Source: Gordius sp. MW1
Taxonomy: Eukaryota > Nematomorpha > Gordioida > Gordea > Gordiidae
Assembly: GCA_964036665.1 (NCBI GenBank)
Contig: OZ038527.1
Coordinates: forward strand, 8,835,835-8,899,834
Length of the DNA: 64,000 nucleotides
Direction of reading: 5' to 3'
The notes beneath the pieces are model-generated. The model was not told the origin of the DNA, did no database searches, and worked only from the letters and a program-made list of their open reading frames with translations. The translations under genes and the position numbers were made by a program. This document shows, one piece after another, positions 31,742-64,000 of the stretch (position 1 is the stretch's first letter; each line of letters begins with the position of its first letter).

Positions 31742-33739
31742 AACTCAGTTATCTATCTAGGACATAAAATTGATTCGACAGGTATCCACCCTACAGAAGA
31801 ACGCATTGAGTCAATTAAGAATTTCAAGATACCAGAAAATAAAAAGGAGCTACGCTCATTTTTAGGTCTTGTAAATTATAAGGAACGGTTTATTCCTCGA
31901 TTACACGAAAAATGTGCTCCACTACATGCCTTAACTGGTTCTACCATAATGTGGAGATGGACAATTCAGGAACAAAAAATTTTTGATGAAGTTAAGTTGA
32001 TGCTTTCATCTACTGACACCTTAGTACCGTATAGTACAACGTTACCAGTTAATCTTGCAGTTGATGCGTCCGAGACAGGTGTAGGCGCCGTGATATCTCA
32101 TGTTTTTCCCGACAAATCTGAAAGACCCATAGCTTATGCTTCTAGAACGTTGAGCCAATCAGAAAAACATTATTCGACGATTGACCGTGAAGCTAGAGCC
32201 ATAATTTTTGGAGTTGAGAAATTTAATCAGTATCTCAGAGGACGAAAATTTACGTTAACAACGGACCACAAACCGTTAGAAAGAATTTTCGGTTGTAAAA
32301 GGGATCTACCCAAAATCGTTAATAACAGGCTGGTACGGTGGGCTTTACTATTAAATTCATATCAATATGAAATTAAATATCGTATGGGTAAAGACAACAA
32401 ATGTGCAGATGCTCTGTCTAGATTGACCACTCACGAAGATGGTGACGATGCAAATATAAACAATATTGGGTTATTAATGATCGAAGACTTAACACTCAAT
32501 AGAGAAATGATTAAAAATGCAATAAAGACAGATCGTAGTTGTCTAGAATTAATTCGTGCTATTGAGCGCAATTGGCGCATTGACATGTCCAAATTTCAGT
32601 TAGATATAAAAGGATATTTCAATAAACGTGAAGAGATTTCATACGAAAGTGGACTACTATTTCTAGGAAATAGGTTGATCATTCCGAAATCTTTACAGAA
32701 TTTGGTTCTTCGGATTTTACATCAAGGACATCCTGGAATTACTGGGATGCGAGATGTTTGTCGCTATTATGTTTATTGGCCGAGAATGGATGAAGACATT
32801 GACAGACATGTAAAATCATGCGAAGGATGTCAAGAAGTGCGACCTCCAGAAAAGCAGGTACCGCTCTATCCATGGAATTTACCTGATCGTGTGTGGGACC
32901 GTGTGCACATTGATATAGCTGGTCCAATAGAAGGAAAATGGTGGTTAGTATTAATAGACTCATTCTCAAAATGGGTTGAGGTAGCAACGGTAACTTCGAC
33001 AACAACATCGGCCGTAATCAATCATCTACGGAATTGGTTCTGTAGATTTGGAATTCCGACGCAGATTGTGTCAGACAATGGACCACAATTTGCTGGACAA
33101 GAATTTTTCAAATTCTGTGTTTCAAATAATATTACTCACATAAAATCGACTCCATATCATCCTAAAACCAATGGGCAGGCCGAAAGGATGATAAGGAGGT
33201 TAAAAACAAGATATTATGCGGCGAGAAAACAGACTTGGAACAAAGAACTTTGTCTCCAACAGGTCTTGATAAGTTACAGAAACTCTCCTCAAGCGACGAC
33301 GGGAAAAACCCCATCCGAATTATTTTTAGGAAGGAGATTACAAACCGCACTAGATTTAATAAAGCCGGATTTAAGAAACGTAATAAGGGAGAAGATATGG
33401 AAGCAGAAAACATATCACGATCAAAATGTACGTTTTAGGGAATTTGATGTTGGAGATCCAGTATGGATTCGCAACGAAATTAAGCCGGGATGGTACAAAG
33501 GTATTATTGTAGAACGGAAGGGCCACTATTCGTATAATGTCCGGACAGACGGTGGAATCAAAAGAAAACATGCTGATCAAATGAAGTTTAGGCTGCGATC
33601 ACAGTTTATGCCAAGTTTAGAGACTGCGACAACAGGTTTGGAACAAAACATAGAAGGAGTTGAAAGTCCCCCTACATTGCGACGTTCAACAAGAATATCA
33701 AAACCACCGGTACGATTCCACGATGAATTTAACTTTTAA
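31742..33739 (+). pseudogene. gag-pol: Gag-Pol part 3: RT end, RNase H, integrase
   Basis: This part continues in the same frame as part 1: YLGHKID, RSFLGLVNY, RNase H (AVDASETGVGAV, TDHKPLE, CADALSR), integrase zinc domain (HQGHPGI with CEGC), DDE core (VHIDIAGP, SDNGPQF, TNGQAERM) and a basic C-terminal tail. The stop at 33739 lies 12 nt before the 3' LTR. The domain set is complete and undamaged after the second frameshift. Confidence 0.9.
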
Positions 33740-33742
33740 AAT

Positions 33743-33751
33743 AGGGAGAAA
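33743..33751 (+). other. Polypurine tract of plus-strand gypsy element
   Basis: AGGGAGAAA immediately before the 3' LTR. Confidence 0.8.
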
Positions 33752-33925
33752 TGTAATATCATAAATTTATACTTTGTATTTATACATACGTTTAAGTTCG
33801 TTGTTCCTAGTGGGAATACACACGTTTTTATATAATCACATGTTTTAGTTGATTTTGCATATTAATAAAAAGCTTCAGCGATTTCTGAGTAGTTGATATA
33901 CTACATTGTAGTTAAGAATACTACA
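33752..33925 (+). repeat. 3' LTR of plus-strand gypsy element
   Basis: 174 bp, one difference from the 5' LTR (A for G at its 13th base), followed by the target duplication GTTCG. Confidence 0.95.
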
Positions 33926-33930
33926 GTTCG

Positions 33931-34500
33931 TGTATGGCACAACAGCTACATTTATAGGAATTTTCGTTTCAGAGGCACATGACAATACCGGTTCAAATAT
34001 GAAAAGTGATGCTTACGAGAAAACAATGTATTAACATTGTTTTCTAAGGTTTAAAAATTTGGTAGGTTTGCTAAAGCATAAAAACTCCATGAAATCTCAC
34101 GATTCAATGTATATCGGTATCATCCCATACTCAATATACTTATGTAAAAAATCGTTCGGAAGGCACAGATGCCAAAACACTCTAGCCACCTTAGCTTCAT
34201 TTGAATAATTATTCAAATTAACTAATCACCAATTTTATATTACCACATCATGCAGGATGATAAATTGAGAAATTTAAATATGCTTTATTTATATTTTACT
34301 CCATTAGAACTCATTACAAGCCAAATATTTTTACTCAGGTAAATGAACTGAAATTACCATAATTTAAATTTTTTGCAAAAATATATAATACTTACTACAA
34401 GTGCTTTTTTAATATTAAATATATTCCAATCATATTACCTTAAATATGATATAAACAATATAAAAATGCAAACTTAATTTAGCAAAATTTTATGATAAAT
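33931..34500. other. Gene-less AT-rich interval
   Basis: Nothing recognised between the gypsy element and the repeats that follow. Confidence 0.4.
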
Positions 34501-34504
34501 AAAA

Positions 34505-34650
34505 AAATTTAAGCCGAGATCTCGCCGAAAAAATCTCGTATCGTCTCGCCTCGACACCAAAATTCTCGTCTAATTTTCGCCCCAATTTTTAATTCTTGTC
34601 TCGGCTCAAAAAAACCGAGACGAGACCGAGATTCACGGTTTTTTCGCATC
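34505..34650. repeat. Remnant of a CTCG-rich MITE
   Basis: Imperfect inverted blocks (CCGAGATCTCG, then CCGAGACGAGACCGAGA) end at CGCATCACTA. That end is hAT-like (TAGTGATGCG on the other strand) and abuts a LINE fragment. The left end was not found. Confidence 0.4.
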
Positions 34651-34652
34651 AC

Positions 34653-34915
34653 TATCTATGTCCAATACCTCTCGATTTACATCACTTGTCTCGCTTCTTA
34701 GCATATATCCCCCACCTTAGCCGATTTTCATCCAGTTTGCCATAGGTAAATACTCATTTTTGCCCTGAGACTGTCATTTGTCATGTCAAGCTTAATATAC
34801 CCTAAGCTTTATTCTCATCTCCGTGGTTTTTATTAACTTTTCTTCCGTGGCGTGAAATGCCCATTTTTAACTTCCATAGAGTAACACCGGTCTTTCAATG
34901 GATTTGTAAGTTTTC
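34653..34915 (-). pseudogene. RTE-type LINE fragment
   Basis: Similar to 27080-27370 (same LINE family, same orientation). It covers part of the C-terminal region and is heavily mutated with small deletions. Confidence 0.6.
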
Positions 34916-34934
34916 ACAAGTTTCGCTTTAGCTC

Positions 34935-35060
34935 CATGGATGTAGCCAGGGGGGCAGCCGTCCCCACCCCCTCACAAAAAAAATTCAATATAAAAACCCT
35001 AAGAAAAAAATATAAATGTTTTGCCCTCCCCCCTAATCCAAAACCTGGTTACCCCCCATG
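34935..35060. mobile_element. MITE, GGCGTAGCC family
   Basis: 126 bp from CATGGATGTAGCCAGG to CCTGGTTACCCCCCATG, flanked by a perfect 8-bp duplication TTTAGCTC (34927-34934, 35061-35068). Inserted in or next to an old LINE fragment. Confidence 0.85.
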
Positions 35061-35068
35061 TTTAGCTC

Positions 35069-36035
35069 ACATCTCATTATTGATTTTCTGGTTTTATGTT
35101 AGCTTAATCTTATTTTCTTTACCTAACCTCCGACGTGCAAAATCATGTTGCAATATGCCAAATGACTTTTCACACGCTTTCCATATAGCCATATCATCTT
35201 AATCTAGTAGCAAACAATTTTCTTTGTCTCGGAATCACTTCTAATTTATTTCTTTAGATTTTTTACATACGGTTCTTCTTGCACTATAAATTACATGCAT
35301 ATACGCGTCATAACTGAAGCTTTTCTTTTCTTTTGCCTTGGTTGTCCTTTGCTTCTACTTTATCCTTACAAGGATAACATAAAACCCGTATATTCAATCT
35401 AAATGTGTGTGTTTATCACACAGAACTTAAAATAATTTTATTTATTTTAGCACCTAGTGTAGGGTCTGCTATAGTCTTATTATGGTGTTGATAAAAGAGG
35501 CACGCCCACATTCTTAGTCTCCTTTTATTGTGAGGACAATAAATGTGGGGTGTTGCAAACAGCCACTAGTGTATTAATTTTTCGTAGAGACCCTGATAGA
35601 CCGTTAGAAATATGCTAGGGGGGTGTGTTAGCTAATTGTTATTGACAACAACACGTGTGTGTGTGCTATGCAGTAAGTTAAAATAATCTAAGCTTTTTGT
35701 AACAACACAACACATATTTAATTTAATTTAAGCTTTTGTGAGTAGAATAGAAGGTACCTGACATTGAACTTTCGCAACTTCCGAATGGGACTTGTATTCT
35801 TATGTAATTATACCTCAACAAATTGTCCTTTAAAGCATATTTCGAAACATTTTTATATTTTAATCTTTTAATTAATTTATATCTGTAACAAGTAAATACG
35901 CAACAAACTTTTACTTGAATAAATAAATTTATTAACATAGTGAAGTGTAATTTCGCAAAAACAAATAAATTTAAAATAACGATTAAGTTCATTTTTTTTA
36001 ATTCCCGAATGTTATCAAGGTACCCTCCCGCTAGA
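35069..36035. other. Gene-less interval
   Basis: Includes short GTGTGT runs near 35650. Small ORFs on both strands near 35723-36155 overlap the inverted repeat that follows and look random. Confidence 0.4.
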
Positions 36036-36227
36036 GTTGTTAAATTGCTAACTTTCTTCAAACTCCAGACGCGAGTACGCACACTGAGTTGCTTAATATG
36101 CACGTTAGCACAATATCTCGGTGTTCGGTACACTAGGCAGAACAGTAGCCTATAAAAATGCTCGAGGACTGAGCAGAAACTCGAGCAGATGGTAGCTGGA
36201 GTTGAAGAAAGTTAGCAATTTAACAAC
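36036..36227. repeat. 33-bp inverted repeat with 127-nt loop
   Basis: Arms 36036-36068 and 36196-36227 (starting GTTGTTAAATTGCTAAC and its complement) match except for one 1-bp gap. The loop holds a second small hairpin (CTCGAGGACTGAGCAGAAAC, then TCGAG). Could be a MITE remnant or a transcribed hairpin; no target duplication was seen. Confidence 0.7.
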
Positions 36228-37985
36228 TATACCGCCCGCTCCTGTTCTATTTACAAAATTTTGTTGTTCAATATTTTTAACTTATATCGCATGGCTCAAA
36301 CATATAGTTTAAACTTTAATTTATTTTTATTATTGTTTTTTTAATAATCAAAAACGATTAATTCCAGGGGTCCAGTATCCCTATTTTAAATAATTTCCAA
36401 TAAGCTCATAAAACTCTTATTAAATAACTAACAACCGAACCGTGTGTTATAATATTGCCTATAACTCGTACCGTGGTATGCATATATAGGTAATATTTTA
36501 TATTATATTACTGTCAACGTTAACAAATAAACGTTAAAAAAATATATATAAAACAAAAAAACATTATCTATCTACAGTGTTTTTGGTTTAAGTTACGAGA
36601 AATTAAATTAAATAATGTTATAAAGTACCCCTTCTATCTCATGCATTAATTAATTCCTCATTGTGGTAATTTAATGTAATTAGAAAATATGGCACATATA
36701 GCGGCTCTATAAAACACAATGTTCGCCCCATAGAAATTTTATCTACGATTTAGGACTATTGGGGAGAGAATTAGTTAAAGAAAGGGACCATACTAAGGAA
36801 TTGCATTACACGATGGACCCTTATAATGGTGATAATACTAAGTCTGTTTACTTCTTTCAACCGCGCTGGTCTTAAGCGACGCGCTCTAACACAAATTAGT
36901 GGTACCTTAATTTTGCTTTCCGAGCCTCCAACACATTGCATCCTGGAATTGTAATATTCTAATTTCTCATTCTAGTCTAAATCTTATTATGGATTTAAAT
37001 TTATTTGAATATTGTTAAAATTTACATATTAGAGGTGTGCTCATTAGAAATAAAAAGTTTAAGTACTACTCTAGAATATATATAGAGGCAAAATATTAAT
37101 CAAGTTGATAACCCTTTTGTCAAATTATTCCAAAATTTTTAATTTTAGATTAATTGTACTTTATTGTTATAGGTAAAAAAAATCATGCTATGAATTTTTT
37201 TTATAGCATTAAAAAATTTATTAATTACTAGGTAATAGACTTAATCATCTTCCATTCCATATTAATCATGTATACCAACATCTATCTAAATATTTTAACA
37301 TGTATGTAAGATCTTTCGCTCAACTCTTCATGATAAATAAAAATACATCGTTAAAAATGGTAAAAGCTTTGACTCTTCACAATAGGGCTTAGGTTGACGA
37401 GTTAGATGACATTTTAAATGTTTTTGGTGGATTATTATTGTATAAATAATCATATGGGAACTTATAAAATTTAAAGTTTAAATGCTTAGTTAGAATGCTG
37501 AATTCGACTTTTGTTGACTAATGGAAGAGGCATCGGTCAGAGTAGCTGTTCGGTATATCAATATTTGATTAAATCAATTATATAAACCATGTTAAATTTA
37601 CTATATTTAATTAAATGTATATATTAAAATAATTTTCATAGTTTTAGGCCATATTATATTTACAATACTCGTTGGATTTAATATTTAATTTACATATGGA
37701 AATAACCAATTTACTACTTATGTCTAAAATATATTTGGGATAAATAATTCAATTAATAAGTATATTTAACCACATATTTGATATTGTCTGTATTAAAAGA
37801 ACTATTTTATAATTTAAATCTGGTTTTTTTAACCATCTTTGATATACTTTTAAGTTTGTTATCTTCATTTAGGTATTTTTGAACATTTTCAAAATAAAAT
37901 TTTAGTTCAATGTAATAAAATCTCGCAACTTTTGCCATATGATTATAAAGTTGATGGTATTTAGCGTTTAATAAATAATCTCATC
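36228..37985. other. Gene-less AT-rich interval
   Basis: No exon, repeat or RNA gene recognised. Confidence 0.4.
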
Positions 37986-38174
37986 CATGGCTGTAGCCGG
38001 CATTGGAATTTGAGGAAGGCAAAATGAACATTTTTTAAAATTTAAGCCATAGATTTAATAAATTTTTAGATTTAGAGAGGGGCTTTTTGAAATTTAAGTT
38101 AATTTCAATTAATTTCAACAAATTTTTAGGTCACACCTCCCTGCTCTCCCCCCCCCCCCTTGGCTACACCCATG
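37986..38174. mobile_element. MITE, GGCGTAGCC family
   Basis: 189 bp from CATGGCTGTAGCCGG to TTGGCTACACCCATG, with flanks ATCTCATC and ATCTCATA (8-bp duplication, one change). Confidence 0.8.
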
Positions 38175-40726
38175 ATCTCATATCAAACATAGCAATGTAT
38201 AAGGGTGGACATGATTGATCATTTTTTAACCGCTTGAGGCTAAATAAAGCTGTCTTAATCTACTTGACAAAGGACATCTTTTAAAAGATTAAGCCAATAT
38301 TAATAAATTAGCTTTACAACTAATCTACAAAAATTATGAAAGTAAATTTTTAAAGGTGTTTATTTTGTGTTATCTTTGCAAAAAAATTGATCAAAACTTT
38401 TTTTTTATTAATTCAACTTTTTTTTTAAATGATATTGATTTGCATATGTCTTTAAATTATTTATTTTCAAATTTCTTTTACCAATACAAATTTGGTTTTT
38501 TTAAACATTTTTTACACTGTCAAAAGTTGTGAGTTGGCATACATTTCAGTATGGAAAAAAGCTCACTAATAAATCACTCAATATAATTATAATAACTTTA
38601 ATAATTATTATCTTTATTGCATATCCCCCATATTATATCACTCTATATAACTATAATTTTAATAATTCATTATCTTTATTGTATATCCTCGATATATTGC
38701 ATTTTTGAGTTTCGATTTGCCAAAAAATGCATAATCAATGACCAAAATGCGCATGATATTCACACACGCTGGCGAAAATTTGTGCGAATTTGGCTTAAAC
38801 ATTCGTTGGGAGGTAGAGGTAATGTGTTGGTGCTTATTTTGGGGACAATAATATTATGCGCGGCGGACTGATGTTAGCGTGAGAATTTTCGCGTTAAAGT
38901 GACATAAATCTCGCGACAATAAAGAAAAGTCAACGCCGTATTTGTTTAGTCATAGTGTTGTTAGTCTCTTCTTGTTCAGGGCATAGCTTGGACTCTTCCT
39001 TTAAACATGCACAAGGAGGAGCAGGCTATTGCTCTGCAGAATGAGAAACTTTGTTTTTATTTAATGTGTATTTCTATAACGGTAAGCTACCCTTGACCCT
39101 TTAGCTTTATTCGTTGATAGTTTTATTACGTAACATTTCCCATTTTAAAAAACACCTTTGAAAATGGTGAGTTTCCAATAAAAAATTTTTCTATGTACCC
39201 AACATTTGAAAGCAATTTTTTAGTTAGATCATTATTTAGATTTTAGAAGATTAAGGCCGGTGGATAATGAGTAATATAGGGATTGTTAATAATTTTTCAT
39301 TTATCTGCCATTAGAAAAACTTATCATTTGGTTCCTTTTTCATTCACCCTCAAATAAATCCTGTTTAATTTACTTTAAGGATTTATTTATAATTATCCTC
39401 CTCGAATACATTAAATTTATCAATTTTTTTAAAACGCTTTAAATTTTGGCAAAATTTACAATGCTCGACAAACATTCGCATATAACCAAATACCAAACAT
39501 CAACTAGGCTTATATTTATCTACTTTTCATTTCCCTTTATTTTTATGGGGAACCTGTAAAGATAAAATTGAGATAAGACATCAGTTTCTATCCCCACAAA
39601 CACTATTTATTCATCTTCAAAACCCTCCCTTTATTCCCTTCCTGTCTAATGGCAAATTAATAACGAGCTGCTCAATGACCGTATATTTTGCCATTTACGT
39701 TCAAATTGTGTGTCTATAATTTTTCCCACAATTATATGCTTTAAAATAATTATTTTTTAATGTTGGAAACATTATTTTTTATTATCTACCGTGTTTTTTA
39801 CAGCTTCAGTATTTTTTGTATTTTAATTAACTCTACCAAAGAAATTTTGAATAATAAAAAAATTAAGTTATCCTATTTTAACCGAGTTTAAACTTAATTG
39901 TACATTTAGATAAGTTAGGTTCGATTTTGATAACTCTGCAATAATGGCTGGCTAGGATTTTTTTCAACGAAAGAGGGGTACACGAGTGACAGTCTTACCA
40001 CAAATTGTCCAAACGTTTTTTTTTAATTTTAAAAACGTTCTGATTGAAAATTTTTAAAATAATCGTTTTTAAATATTATACACTTTTTAAAACGTAAAAC
40101 CCTTTCATTTTGCCTTTGGTATTACGAAATGGACATCAATAAAATATTTAAGTTTTGGTACAGAGACTAGTTATTTTTTCTCTCTTTTCGCTAATTTTTC
40201 TGTAAAAAGTTTATAAAGGGCCGAGAGGGGGCTGATACTGGTTTGTTGGAACAACGGGGTAGTACGACGCTGCTAATTTAATAAATTGGTCTATGGTGGA
40301 CGCGTTGATCGATCGATATCCTATGTTTGTTATTAAAATGCCTGCTAAGGTGGTGGTGGCTGGCTATAATTGGTAGAGGAGTGGTAGTTATTGAACTAAG
40401 ACTTAATGACCAGGAATATTGTTTTTATTTAAACGCTCAGTTCCCTAATTTAAAAAACGAAAATAATGTATACAATTCTCGTTAATTTGCGGCCACTTTT
40501 CTATTTCTGCCCCCAATTTTAAATCCTGTTTAAGGTTAAGTCTGAACCTGAACCCTAAATAATTATTTTAAAATAATTATAAGAGTTTTTTTAAGATACC
40601 TAAAAATGACAATTTTGTCAGTTTATCCCTTAATTAAGTAAATATATATGGGCATTTGCGTGCCATCCCCTCAAAAGTTTAATTTTTTTATAGTTGAAAA
40701 ATTATGGTTTAAATTTAATAACCTTC
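38175..40726. other. Gene-less interval upstream of kinesin
   Basis: Contains a diverged tandem duplication of about 64 bp (38574-38700) and an exon-like stretch with acceptor and strong donor (38982-39081) that I could not link to any gene. The start-codon exon of the kinesin may lie in this region. Confidence 0.35.
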
Positions 40727-40885
40727 CATGGGCGTAGCCAGGTTCTGGATTAAAGGGGGGGGGGCCGAAACGTTTAAAAGTTCAATTAAGGGGCAGGGGC
40801 AAAACAAAAATTTTTATAATTTTTAAGGGTTTTTGAAAATTATTTTTGTCATTTGGGGGTGGGCGCCACACAGGCTACGTCCATG
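40727..40885. mobile_element. MITE, GGCGTAGCC family
   Basis: 159 bp from CATGGGCGTAGCCAGG to CAGGCTACGTCCATG. No convincing target duplication (TAACCTTC versus TTATTTGC), so the flanks have changed or the ends are misjudged. Confidence 0.65.
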
Positions 40886-41054
40886 TTATTTGCGTGAGTT
40901 TGTGATGCGATGCGATGTGTTACGCTTTAAATGTTTCCTTTAATTCTCTTTTTTAATCAATAAATATGTATCAGCAAGTGAGGCAATTTTATTTTAACCT
41001 CGTTCGTCGACTCTTAATTACTTTACTTACCCAACGACTTTTTATTGTGTTATT

Positions 41055-41230
41055 TATTAAGAGTGGGGGCGGGGGTGAGAGGGCTCGTAAATAATAACCT
41101 GCTTCCTCAGAAACTTAGTCTTCCCGGCGGCGGGGTGGGTATATAGGTAAGGTTTCTGTCTTCGGCATTGATTGTATCGGTTTGCTCGCTGGAGAAGAAG
41201 GGGTGTCATATTCTAAGCGCGCACGCCCCA
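41055..41230 (+). promoter_or_regulatory. GC-rich block, candidate kinesin promoter
   Basis: A local GC-rich island (GGGGGCGGGGG, CCGGCGGCGGGG) with GTATATAGG at about 41136, unusual in this AT-rich region, lies about 0.9 kb before the first kinesin exon found. Promoter role is inferred from composition and position only. Confidence 0.2.
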
Positions 41231-42148
41231 TTTAAGTGACATAGTTATAGGGTTGAGATCTTAAATTTCTTCTTTTTTCTAAGCATTTTTTGACTTGTGA
41301 ATTTTAAAAACTATCTATTTTATGCCGATCAATGACTCCTTAGCGATGCTTTTTACGGTTTATTCTTTTATGGCTCATAGGGATCGAAATAAATTAACAT
41401 CTAAGATCGCGGGTATGGGCTTAGCCTCAAAAAATTAACTCCACTTTAAAATTTATAGCAAAGCCAAAATGGACTTTTTATCAATTTAGCTTGTGTTTTA
41501 CCACACGCAATATTTGAAGCAGTCTAAATACTCAAAATTTAACTCACGTGTTTTAGAGTTTTGGATATACTTCTCTCCGACATATGTTTGCCATTAAGGG
41601 CTAATATGGATTACCTACCATGAGAGGTCAAACTTGAGATTATTTGGATTAAAAACGCTGCTCTGTATGGAGCTAGGATTTAGATATTTGCATTTTTTCT
41701 TATAAAGTTTTAATCTAGTTGTTATTTATTCTTTTTTTACTATTACTAAAGCAATTTTAGAATTCTTGAAAAAACCTAATATTTGAAATAATATTTTAAA
41801 ATTCAAAAATTACCATGCTTCTAGACTTTGACAACCTTTAGATTTGATAAAATACGTCATTTAAATTTTCTCTTTTATTTGTTTTTCTTTACCCTTTATT
41901 GAAATAATGCATAAAAACGTTTGAGAATAAATATACAATCACCTTTGAACAAAATTTGAAAAAAACATATATAAATTATTGCTTAGTTAATAGAATTTTC
42001 TGCGATCTAATAATAACTTATTTACTAATTTTTTAAATATATAATATAATTGGAAACCTTTTATATGCCAACAAAATACATCGATATCTAGCTATCATAA
42101 AAAATCAAACATAAAATTGACCATTAATTTCGCTTATGTTCGGTACAG

Positions 42149-63076
<20,928 letters not shown>

Positions 63077-63600
63077 TACCATTATTATTTTTATGACGTC
63101 GATAATTTTACATTGCATTAATAGAAAATATTTGGCGCGAAAACCTAAATGCATATCCCTATAAGTCAACCAGCATTTTAAACATTCCATCCCAAAATCT
63201 TCATAATATTGAGAACACATGCCTACCTCACGCGGCCTAACTAGAGAAAAAAAGCATTTGTGCCGCAGGAATATTTTTACGTTTTAACCCTATACATTCC
63301 ACTGTAATATAAATTTTTTACCAAATTTGGGTGTGAATATTTTAACGGGTTTTACGCTTTTACACACGAAATTCTGTATTTATATCGTTTTTCATATACA
63401 ACGCATCATTTAATCCGACCTAGATAATCCAACTCTTCCGTCCCAAATAGTCAACTTTTATAGACATAATAATAATCGTAATTTAATTGTACTTCCCCTA
63501 CTCCTCACGTGTGATGATGGGCGACCTCATATAATATTTGTATTTTTAACTAAAAAATATTTAACATATTCGTCTTATGACAATAAACATTTTTTAAATT
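63077..63600 (+). other. Kinesin 3' untranslated region (probable)
   Basis: AT-rich sequence after the stop codon up to the first canonical AATAAA. No other gene signal. Confidence 0.45.
63582..63587 (+). terminator. Candidate poly(A) signal of KIF21
   Basis: AATAAA about 505 nt after the stop; I saw no earlier canonical hexamer. Confidence 0.4.
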
Positions 63601-64000
63601 TGTATATGTTTCAGTTGTTGCTAAGTCATGTTATGGTGAGTGGGATTTTTTTAAAACATTTAGTATAAATTTTTACGAAAGTATATGCTATTAAGATATC
63701 TTGTTGCAGGAATGATATTTAGAATTAGGCGGTAGATCCCATTTATAATGGAAATTCTTCCCTGCTTTTAGATCGTTTAGATTGCTGCGTCGTTTTAACA
63801 ATTTAAATGGTGTATTTAATTTAGTTCTTGAACAGGTTAATTTCTTGATGACTTTCTATAATATTGATCATTTAGGAACACATAATATAATATGCAGTTC
63901 CAAGCCATTTCAGATCTCTAATAAAGTCAATAGAGTTCATCCTAACCAATAAACTTCCATCATTGCAGTGGTGCGTTTTAATTTAAGTGTTAAAATATGG
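63601..64000. other. Nothing recognised to window end
   Basis: AT-rich, no exon or repeat identified. Confidence 0.4.

Larger units (their letters stand above)
29686..33925 (+). mobile_element. Ty3/gypsy element, Mag/Cer-like, nearly full length
   Basis: Two 174-bp LTRs (29686-29859, 33752-33925) differ at one base by eye. A perfect 5-bp duplication GTTCG (29681-29685, 33926-33930) flanks them. The 4240-bp element is compact: primer site 5 nt after the LTR, one gag-pol reading frame, polypurine tract touching the 3' LTR. Despite its youth the polymerase is broken twice (31361-31391 and about 31740). Confidence 0.95.

Noticed and set aside
38982-39081. Exon-like stretch with ATG and donor GTAAGC upstream of the kinesin
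   Set aside because: Its reading frame does not resemble a kinesin start and its phase does not fit the exon at 42149.
40336-40370. ATGCCTGCTAAGGTGGTGG as a kinesin start exon
   Set aside because: Attractive peptide (MPAKVVVA) but no donor in the required phase before a stop.

Overview
The window is about 64 kb of AT-rich nuclear DNA from an invertebrate animal. Host genes are split by many short GT-AG introns and carry metazoan proteins (a KIF21-type kinesin and mitochondrial ribosomal protein uS5m/MRPS5). The rest is dense in eukaryotic transposons: hAT, Ty3/gypsy, RTE-like LINE and MITEs. A short degenerate CCCTAA array hints at TTAGGG-type telomeres, which would argue weakly against insects and nematodes. 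The phylum cannot be fixed from this sequence alone.

Region 1 to 18.15 kb is a transposon nest. Its scaffold is three copies of one long, AT-rich foldback-like element in alternating orientation (1-1400, 1401-6590, 6884-18152), whose ends share a motif beginning GACGACTGACCT. Younger elements sit inside them: a 5'-truncated LINE fragment with a perfect 27-bp target duplication (806-1206), a complete hAT transposon with an open 646-codon transposase and perfect 8-bp duplications (2937-5613), a 7.4-kb Ty3/gypsy element on the minus strand with near-identical 757-bp LTRs and an unusual ORF layout (7770-15212), and a 707-bp solo LTR (17287-17993).

Region 18.2 to 24.5 kb holds the minus-strand MRPS5 gene, seven coding exons between 19709 and 23212. 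The N-terminal exon was not found.

Region 24.5 to 42.1 kb is mostly non-coding and repetitive. It contains a decayed RTE-type LINE (26917-29585, minus) and two smaller fragments of the same family, a 4.24-kb Ty3/gypsy element of Mag/Cer type (29686-33925, plus) whose polymerase is broken by a 31-bp insertion and a 1-bp shift, several 120-190-bp MITEs sharing the end CAT(G)GGYGTAGCC with 8-bp duplications, and a 33-bp inverted repeat.

Region 42.1 to 63.1 kb is one plus-strand gene, a KIF21-family kinesin. I traced 37 coding exons whose phases are consistent from end to end (1899 codons including the stop): N-terminal motor, long coiled coil with the KIF21 regulatory segment, a low-complexity linker and a C-terminal seven-bladed WD40 domain. 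The first coding exon, with the start codon, was not found. One intron uses a GC donor. The gene's introns carry several small MITEs. The kinesin and the ribosomal protein are ordinary host genes with no functional link. The unusual biology lies in the nested elements of the first 34 kb.
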